Source: Propionibacteriales bacterium
GTDB taxonomy: Bacteria > Actinomycetota > Actinomycetes > Propionibacteriales > Nocardioidaceae
NCBI GenBank assembly: GCA_026392455.1
Contig: JAPLCB010000009.1
Location: 372,001 to 436,000, forward strand
DNA length: 64,000 nucleotides
Reading direction: 5' to 3'
Position numbers and translations under genes: made by a program. Shown here piece after piece: positions 28,215 to 35,800 of this stretch; positions within the stretch are counted from its first letter, which is position 1; each line of letters begins with the position of its first letter. Under the pieces are notes generated by a model. The model did not search any database and was not told the DNA's origin. It saw nothing but the letters and a program-made list of their open reading frames with translations.

Positions 28215-28588
28215 TGCCGATCAGCAACGAGCAAGCCGAGACCACCGTCCGCCGCTACCTCGACCTGGTCGCGAACGGAACCGCCGCCGAGATCGCCGCC
28301 CTCTACGCCGACGACGCCGTCCTGGAGGACCCGGTCGGCGCGACTCCGCTGGTGGGCCGCGAGGCGATCCAGGCGTTCTACGCCACTCTCGAGCCGATGA
28401 CCGTGACCACCGAGCTCCAGACGATCCGCACCTGCGGCGGCGAGGCCGCGTTCCAGTTCCACATCGAGACCGACACCGGGGCCGGGGTGGCGATCATGGA
28501 GCCGCTGGAGAACATGAAGTTCACCGAGGACGGCCTGATCAGCAGCATGCGCGCCTGGTGGGGCGACGCGGACCTGACCTTCGGCTGA
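28214..28588 (+). CDS. NTF2-like protein, steroid delta-isomerase type
   Basis: 124 residues, SnoaL/ketosteroid-isomerase fold: 'RRYLDLVANGTAAEIAALYA' early with 'DDAVLEDPVG' carrying the typical Asp region, then 'GREAIQAFYATL'. Members move the steroid double bond from delta-5 to delta-4. The match to a KstR operator at its start supports a steroid role. First gene of a tightly packed operon: its TGA overlaps the next ATG by one base (TGATG). Confidence 0.82.
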   Translation: MPISNEQAETTVRRYLDLVANGTAAEIAALYADDAVLEDPVGATPLVGREAIQAFYATLEPMTVTTELQTIRTCGGEAAFQFHIETDTGAGVAIMEPLENMKFTEDGLISSMRAWWGDADLTFG

Positions 28589-29049
28589 TGACCGCTGAGC
28601 GGTTCGACTGCGAGATCCAGACCCGGTTCCGGGACATCAACGTCGGCGGGCACGTCGACAACGTCGAAGCCGTCCGGGTGATCGACGAGGCCCGGATCCA
28701 GTTCTTCCTGTTCGCCGACGTCCACGGTCCCGGCGCCGGGCCGGGACTGCTGCACCGCAAGCCTGCCGGGGTCGTCGACCTGATGGGCGCTCAGCGGGTC
28801 GACTACCACGCGGAGATGCGGTTCGTACCGTTCCGACCCTTCCTGGTCCGGCTCTGGGTCCCGGTCATCGGCCGGACGTCGTTCACGGTCGCCACCGAGC
28901 TCCGGGTCGCCGCCGACCATCCGCCGGCCCTGATCGCCGAGTCGACCTTCGTCTTCTGGGACCGCACCACCGACGCCTCCTGGCCGATCAGCGACGAGGT
29001 CCGCAGCGACCTGGAGAAGTTCGCCGGCGACCGGGTCGGACTCCGATGA
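28588..29049 (+). CDS. Acyl-CoA thioesterase (hotdog, 4HBT-like)
   Basis: 153 residues with the 4HBT hotdog pattern: 'TRFRDINVGGHVDNVEAVRV' near residue 9 (the usual 'D-xx-GHVNN' motif appears as GHVDN), 'QRVDYHAEMRF' and a late 'FVFWDRTTDASWPI'. It hydrolyses acyl-CoA thioesters, perhaps freeing chains during lipid or sterol side-chain degradation. It overlaps both neighbours, by 1 bp upstream and ATGA downstream. Confidence 0.83.
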   Translation: MTAERFDCEIQTRFRDINVGGHVDNVEAVRVIDEARIQFFLFADVHGPGAGPGLLHRKPAGVVDLMGAQRVDYHAEMRFVPFRPFLVRLWVPVIGRTSFTVATELRVAADHPPALIAESTFVFWDRTTDASWPISDEVRSDLEKFAGDRVGLR

Positions 29050-29627
29050 GGATCCGTCGCGCGTTCGCCCGGAGCACCCTGCGGATCACCCGCTGGCGCT
29101 TGGTCGGCGACGTCCCCGAGGGCGGCATCCTGGTCGGCGCCCCGCACACGTCCCAGTGGGACTGGGCGGTGATGGTGCTGATCGCCTGGGCCAACGGGAT
29201 CCAGCCGCACGCCCTGGTCAGTCACACCTACTTCACCGGCGCGACCGGCTGGGTGCTGCGCAGCACCGGCGCTGTCCCGTTGAACCGCGAGGACCCCGGA
29301 GCGGCGATCCGGGCGCTGCTCGCGCTGGCCGAGGGCGACGAGAAGTTCCTGCTGGCGATCGCCGCCGAGGGCACCCGCAGCAAGGGCGAGTACTGGAAGC
29401 CCGGCTTCTACCGGATCGCCCAGCAGACCGGTCTGCCGATCGCGCTCGGGTTCGTCGACGGCCCGACCCGCACCCTGGGGATGGGGCCGTCCTTCCACCC
29501 GACCGGTGACGTCCGCGCGGACATGGACCTGGTCCGCGCCTTCTACGCCGACAAGCACGGCATCCGACCGGAGAACCGGACCGAGCCGCGGCTGCGCGAC
29601 GAGGACGAGGTCCCGGGACCCGGCTAG
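29046..29627 (+). CDS. 1-acylglycerol-3-phosphate acyltransferase-like protein (PlsC family)
   Basis: 193 residues. The acyltransferase HX4D motif is seen as HTSQWD near residue 34, and the 'AEGTRSKGEYWKPGFYRIA' block near residue 106 is the second family motif. Transfers acyl groups to lysophospholipid-type acceptors at the membrane. Overlaps the thioesterase gene by 4 bp, so these two and the isomerase-like gene form one operon. Its end overlaps the convergent small membrane gene. Confidence 0.88.
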   Translation: MRIRRAFARSTLRITRWRLVGDVPEGGILVGAPHTSQWDWAVMVLIAWANGIQPHALVSHTYFTGATGWVLRSTGAVPLNREDPGAAIRALLALAEGDEKFLLAIAAEGTRSKGEYWKPGFYRIAQQTGLPIALGFVDGPTRTLGMGPSFHPTGDVRADMDLVRAFYADKHGIRPENRTEPRLRDEDEVPGPG

Positions 29628-29809
29628 CGGTGCCGCGCCTCGAGCGCCTTGCGGCCGAGCACCCAGACACCGGATCCGAAGAAGCCGACCAGCGCGAACC
29701 CGAGGGCCTGGGAACCGCCGGCCAGCAGCAGGGCCACGCCACCGAGCACCGGGATCGCGCACAGCACGGCCAGCACCATCATCGGCCGGTCGACCTCGCG
29801 CGCACTCAT
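29624..29809 (-). CDS. Small two-helix membrane protein
   Basis: 61 residues with two hydrophobic segments ('MMVLAVLCAIPVLGGVALLL' and 'ALGFALVGFFGSGVWVLG') and a basic end 'RKALEARHR'. It overlaps the acyltransferase gene tail by 4 bp in convergent orientation. I recognise no family; the hydrophobic profile and clean frame support a real gene. Confidence 0.55.
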   Translation of the reverse strand: MSAREVDRPMMVLAVLCAIPVLGGVALLLAGGSQALGFALVGFFGSGVWVLGRKALEARHR

Positions 29810-29847
29810 GGCGCCGAGGATCTCACACCGGCCGACGATCCCTGCGC

Positions 29848-32800
29848 TCAGCCGAAGGTCGTGTCTGCGTGCGCCTCGGCGACGATCAGCTCGACACCCG
29901 GGGTCAGGCCCAGCAGGTTGTTCGCGACGGTGACGACGACCCGGACCGCCCGGACCGTCAGACCGGTGTGGCCGCTCGCCGTGCAGGTGTGGCTGACCGC
30001 AGCGCCGTTGTCGCAGAACTGCTCGTTGAGGACGATGAAGCCGATCCCCGGCAGCGCGATCGTGGTGTTGGGCGCCGGCGTTCCCGCGATCGGGATCCCG
30101 AGGACCGAGAGACCTACCAACGAGGTGCCGGTGTCCTTCGACGTCGACCCGCTCGCACTGGCCGCCGAGTTGACCTCGGAACGGATCAACGTCGCCGTGG
30201 CCACGCAGTCCCTGACGTAGCTCAGCACGCAGGCGGGCTTGGTGCCGTCACCGGTCACCTCGGCCCAGCTCCGAGCCGTGCTCCCGGAGGCGGTGAACGC
30301 GCCGGCCGAGCTGCTGTCGGCGACCTTGGCGTTGACGACCACCCCGGTCGAGGGGATCACTGCCTGCGCGACGTGCTCGGTCTCGACCCCGCCCAGCGGC
30401 GAGACCTGGGCGTAGCCCTGGATCAGGTCGGCCAGGATCGGCCCGGTGTACAGCCGCGCCGTGTAGGCGTGACCGCTGACCGACTGGTTCTTCGCCCCCG
30501 CGCACAGGAAGGTCTTCGGGAACTCGCTGTGCGAGGTGGCCTGGGCGACGTAGATCTCCGCAGCCTGGACCCCGAGCAGGAGACCGGTGATCTTCACGTG
30601 GATCATCGCCACGCTCTGGTCAGCGGTGTACTTCTGACCCGAGAGACCCGACGAACCGGTCCGCTCGTTGATCGCCACGTAGCTGTTCGGACCGAAGACG
30701 GCCTTGTTCAGCGGGATGGTGGTGGTCTGGTTGAGGTCCACCGGGACGGCGACCCCCGCAACCCTGAGGCTCTGGATCGTCGAGCCGGCGGTGCTGACGG
30801 CCGCATAGGTGCCGTTCGCCATCGTGGTGGCGACCGCGCGGACCGTCCCGGTCTCGACCGTGCACAGCCCGCCCACCGGGATCAGGCAGACCCCCGCGAC
30901 CTCACTGGTGGTGGTGGTGCGGGCCTCGGCCGGAGCCGGGGTCACCACGCTCGCGCTCGTCGCCGTCAGCACGCCGGCCCTGGCCAGCGAACCGTTGCTG
31001 GGCAGCTTGACGCTCAGCAGCGAGTCGCTCCCGGTCGACGGCCCGCCCGGGCCGCTCTGGCTGCTCGACGCCCGGCTGAGGGCCAGGGTGTTGTTGTTGG
31101 TGAACAGCCCCCCGACGATCGGGCCGACCAGGTCGAGCAGGCCCGACGTCCGGATCGACAGACCGACCGCAGACCCGTTCGACTTCGCGTTGGCGGTGTC
31201 CGGCTGCGGGACCACGTTGGTGGTGACCGTGTTCGACGACGTCGTGGTGACCTCGTTGGCCCGGATCTGGGCGACGTTCGTGATCACGCAGGTCTGGTTG
31301 CTGGTCACCCGGACCACGAGCTGGACGGTGCCGGTGCCGCCAGCCGGAGCGACCGCCCCGACGTTCCAGGTCACCAGGTTGCCGGGCGTGGTGCAGGCCG
31401 GCGCGCAGGACACGAACCCGGTACCGGCCGGGAGCTGGTCGGTGACGACAGTCCCGAGGGACTCCGCCGTTCCGGAGTTGGTGTAGGTCAGCGTGTAGGT
31501 GATCGTCTGGTCACCGAACCCGGTGGTGTCGATCGTGTCGCTCTTGACCAGGCCGAGCTTCGCGGCAGCGGCGACGCAGACCGTGGCCGCAGCGTTGGCA
31601 CCGCCACCCAGCACCACCGAGTTGCTGACCGGGTAGGCGCCGACCAGGCACCCGCCCTGACCCGACGGTCCGGTGAAGGTGGCCGGCATGGTCGCCGCGT
31701 AGGTGATCTTCTGGCTGGCACCGGGCTCGATCACCCCGGTGGTGCAGGTGAGCTTGCCGCCGGCCTTGGTGCACTCGGTCGGGACCGTGATGGTGGCGTC
31801 GAGGCGGTTGTCGTAGTCGTCGACGAACGTCGAGGTCCCCGCCACCGAACCGGTGTTCGTCACCGTGACCGTGTAGGTGACCTGCTGCCCCGGGTCCGCC
31901 GTGGTGTCGTCGGCGACCTTGGTCGCGGTGAACTTCGCGGCAGCGGCCACGCAGACCGTCTGGGAGGCCTTCACCTCGTCGCCGATGGTGACCTCGTTCG
32001 CCACCGAGTACTGACCCGGCGCACAGGGGTCGACGCCGGAGTCACCCGAGTACGTCAGCGGCAGCACCGCGTCGTACTCGAACTTCGTGGAACCGCCGGC
32101 CAGGATCTTCCCGGTGTCGCAGCTGAGCGTGCCGGCAGCCTTGGTGCAGCCCGCAGGGACGGTCGGGTCGAGACGGTTGTCGTAGTCGTCGACGATGGTG
32201 GTCGAGCCCGCTGCCGCCCCCGTGTTGGTCACGGTGACGGTGTAGTGCACGGTGTCACCCGGCTCTGCCTGCGGCTTGTCGACCGTCTTGTCGACCACGA
32301 ACTTCGGCGCCGCGGTGACGCAGACGTCCTGGGCCGCCGACGCTCCGCTGGTGCTGGTGACCGAGTTCGCGATCCGGTACTGGACCGGGGTGCAGTCGCC
32401 ACCACCGGGAGTGCCGTCGAACGTCGTCGGCACCTGGGCCGAGTAGGTGAACGGCTGCGAGGTACCAGCGTTCAGGACCTCGGTGGAGCACTGCAGCGTC
32501 TTGTCGACCTTGGCACAGCCGGCCGGGACGCTGATGGTCGCGTCCAGGCTGTCGTCGTAGTCGTCGGTGAAGGTCGTCGACCCGGAGGCGTCGCCGGTGT
32601 TCTTGACGGTGACCGTGTAGGTCACGGTCGCGCCCGGGTCCACCACCGCAGTGTCGACGGTCTTGGCAACGGTGAACTTCGGCGCTGCCGGGACGCAGAG
32701 CGTGACGTCGTCCGAGGGCCCGCCGGTGACGTTGACCGCGTTGGCAACCGGGAAGGTACCGTCGGGGCAGTCGGCACCGCCGGAGTCACCGGTGAAGGAG

Positions 32801-35800
32801 GCCGGGATCTTCGCCGAGTAGGTGAAGGTCTGGTCCTTGCCGGACTCGATCACCTCGGTGGTGCAGGTGAACTGGCCGTTGCCCTGGACGCAGCCTGCCG
32901 GCAGCGTGACGTCGGTCAGGGTGTCGGTGTAGTCGTCGACGAAGGTGGTTGCGGGAGCCGCGGCCGGGCCGGAGTTCGTGACGACGACCGTGTAGCTGAC
33001 GGTGTCACCGGTCTTCACCGAGGTCGGCTGGGCCGTCTTGTCGATGCTCAGGTCAGGCGCAGCTGCGACGCAGACCCGGGCCGTGGCGGACGGTCCGTCG
33101 GACTCGAGCGTCGCGGTGTTCTCGAACCCGTAGCTGCCGTCGGCGCAGCCGTTCGTGCCGGAGACCGCCGGGTACGTCGCCGGCAGCTTCGCGGTGTAGA
33201 CGAAGTCCTGGCTCGCACCAGCGGCCAGCACGTCGGTGGTGCAGGTGAACGAGCCGGTGTTGTCGGTGCACCCGTCGGGCAGGGTCGGACTCAACCGGTC
33301 GTTGTAGTCGTCGTCGAAGGACGTCCCACCGGCGGCGTTGCCGAGGTTGGTGACCGTGACGGTGTACTCCACGGTCTGGCCGGGCTCACCGGACTCGTCG
33401 TCGACCGACTTGGTGATCGAGAACGCCGCGTCCGCGTCGACGCAGACCACGACGGTCGCGCTGGCACCGTTGGCGAGGGTCACGGTGTTCGGGACCCGGT
33501 ACTGGTCCGCCGGGCAGCCGACGCCGCCGGTCGGCCCGTCGAACGAGCTGGGGAGCCTGCCGGTGTAGGTGAAGGTCGCGCTCTGACCGGCGTTCAACGG
33601 GCCGGTCTCGCACCTGAGGCTCGTGCTGGGGCCCTGGGGGCACGGAGCCCCGACGACGCCGAGGCGCGGGTCGTAGTCGTCGACGGCCATGATCCTGCCG
33701 GTGGCATTGCCCTCGTTCGTCACCACGACGGTGTAGGTGACGTCCTGACCGGGGGTGGTCGAGGTCGTGTCCGCGGTCTTGGTCACCGTGAACCTCGGAG
33801 CAGCAGCGACGCAGACGATGACCGCAGCGTCGGGATAGCCGTTGACGCTGTTGATCACCGCGTAGCGGCCCGGGTCGCAGAGACGGCCGCCGCTGGTACC
33901 GGTGAAGGTCTCCGGCATGTCCGCGGCGTAGGTGAAGGTCTGGGTGCCGCCCGCGTTGATCGTGCCCGTGCTGCAGCTCAGGTTCCCGTCCGCGACCGAG
34001 CAGGAGCCGCCGGAGCCGGAGATGTCGACGGCGGACAGGGTCAGGCGGTCGTCGTAGTCGTCGACGAAGTCCGTCGTGCCGGCCGCGGTGCCGGTGTTCG
34101 TCACGGTGACGGTGTAGGTGACGGTGTCACCAGCGTCGACCAGGGTCTCGTCCGCGGTCTTGGTGACCGTGTAGGCCGGCGCAGCGGCGACGCAGACGTC
34201 GTCGGAGACGGTCGGACCGTTCCTCAGCATGGCCGAGTTCGCCAGCAGGTAGCGGTCGTCGTCGCAGGTGCCCAGGCCCGGCGTGCCGGTGAAGTTCGCC
34301 GGCGCCGTCAGGTCGAAGGTGAAGACCTTGGAGACGCCCGGGTCGAGGTCGCCGGTGCTGCAGGTGAACGTCCCGTTGGCCAGGAGGCAGCCCGCAACCG
34401 TGACCCCGGTCAGGTCGTACTGGCTGTCCGGGGTGTCGGTGAAGGTGGTGGCCCCGGTCGCGCTGCCGATGTTCTTGACCGTCACCGTGTACCTGACCGG
34501 TGCACCGACCTCGACCAGCTTGCTGTCCGCGGCCTTGGTGATCGTGTACTCCGGACCGGCGGCCACGCAGACGGTGACCTTGTCGACGAGGTCGTTCGCG
34601 AGCGTTGCCTTGTTGATGATCGCGAACGCGGGCGGGGTGCAGGCAGCACTGTCCGGGCTACCGACGAACGTCATCGGGACGACGCCGCTGTAGGTGAAGC
34701 TCTGCGACTCGCCGGCGTTGATGGTGCCAGTGGTGCAGCTGAACGCCGTGTTCGCGGCGTCGACCGTGCAGCCGGCCGGAGCCGTCACGGTTGCGGTGGC
34801 GTCGTAGTCGTCGGTGAAGGACGTCGACCCGGCGGCCGTGCCGGTGTTCGTGACCACGACCGTGTAGCTGACCGTGCTCCCCGGATTGACCTGGTACCTG
34901 TCCGCGGTCTTCTTGACCGTGAAGGTTGCCGCCGCCGCGACGCAGACGTCCTGGCTGGCCGTCGAACCACCAGCCGTGACCGTGTTCGCGACCTGGTACT
35001 CGCCCGGGTCGCAGTCCCCGCCGCCGCTCTCACCGGTGAAGGTGGCCGGCATCTGCGCGGTGTAGGTGAAGCTCTGGCTGGCCCCGGGCTCGATGACGCC
35101 CGTCGGGCAGTTGCTGAAGACCCGGGCTCCGACCGCTCCGCTGGGGGCGCAGGTGTTGCCGGACGGGGTCGAGACCGCGCTGGACGGCGACAACCGGCTG
35201 TCCGGGGTGTCGCTGAAGGTGGTCGAACCACCGGCGGTGCCGGTGTTCGTGACCTTGATCGTGTAGGTCACGCTCTCGCCGGGCAGGACGTTGGCGTCGT
35301 CCACGGACTTGGCGACCGAGAAGGCCGGTGCCGCGCTGACGCAGACCTGGGCGCCGGTCGAGGCACCGCCGTCGAGCGTCACGTCGTTGGCGATGCCGTA
35401 GGCCCCGGGAGCACAGGTGCCCGTGGGGGCCGTGCTGAGGAACGTTGCCGGCATCACCGCGGTGTAGGTGAAAACCTGGTTGTCACCGGACGCGATGTCG
35501 CCGGTGGTGCAGCTGAGCTTGCCGTCGGCCTTGGTGCAGCCGTTCGGGACAGTCGGGTTCAACCGGTTGTCGTAGTCGTCGACGAACCCGGTCGAGCCCG
35601 ACGCCGGGCCGGTGTTGGTGACGGTGACCGTGTAGGTCACGGTGGAGCCGACACCTACGGTCTGCGGGGTGGCCGTCTTGGTGATCGTGAACGTCGGAGC
35701 CGCCGCAACGCAGACGAGCACGCTGTCGGACGAGCCGCTCGGGATCCCGGCAGTGTTCTTGACCGCGTACTGGCCCGGCGCACAGTCGCCACCGCCCGGA

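Noticed and set aside
29848-30100. LPXTG-type sorting signal in the giant protein
   Set aside because: The C-terminus ends 'VEAHADTTFG'-like residues without LPXTG, hydrophobic helix or positive tail.
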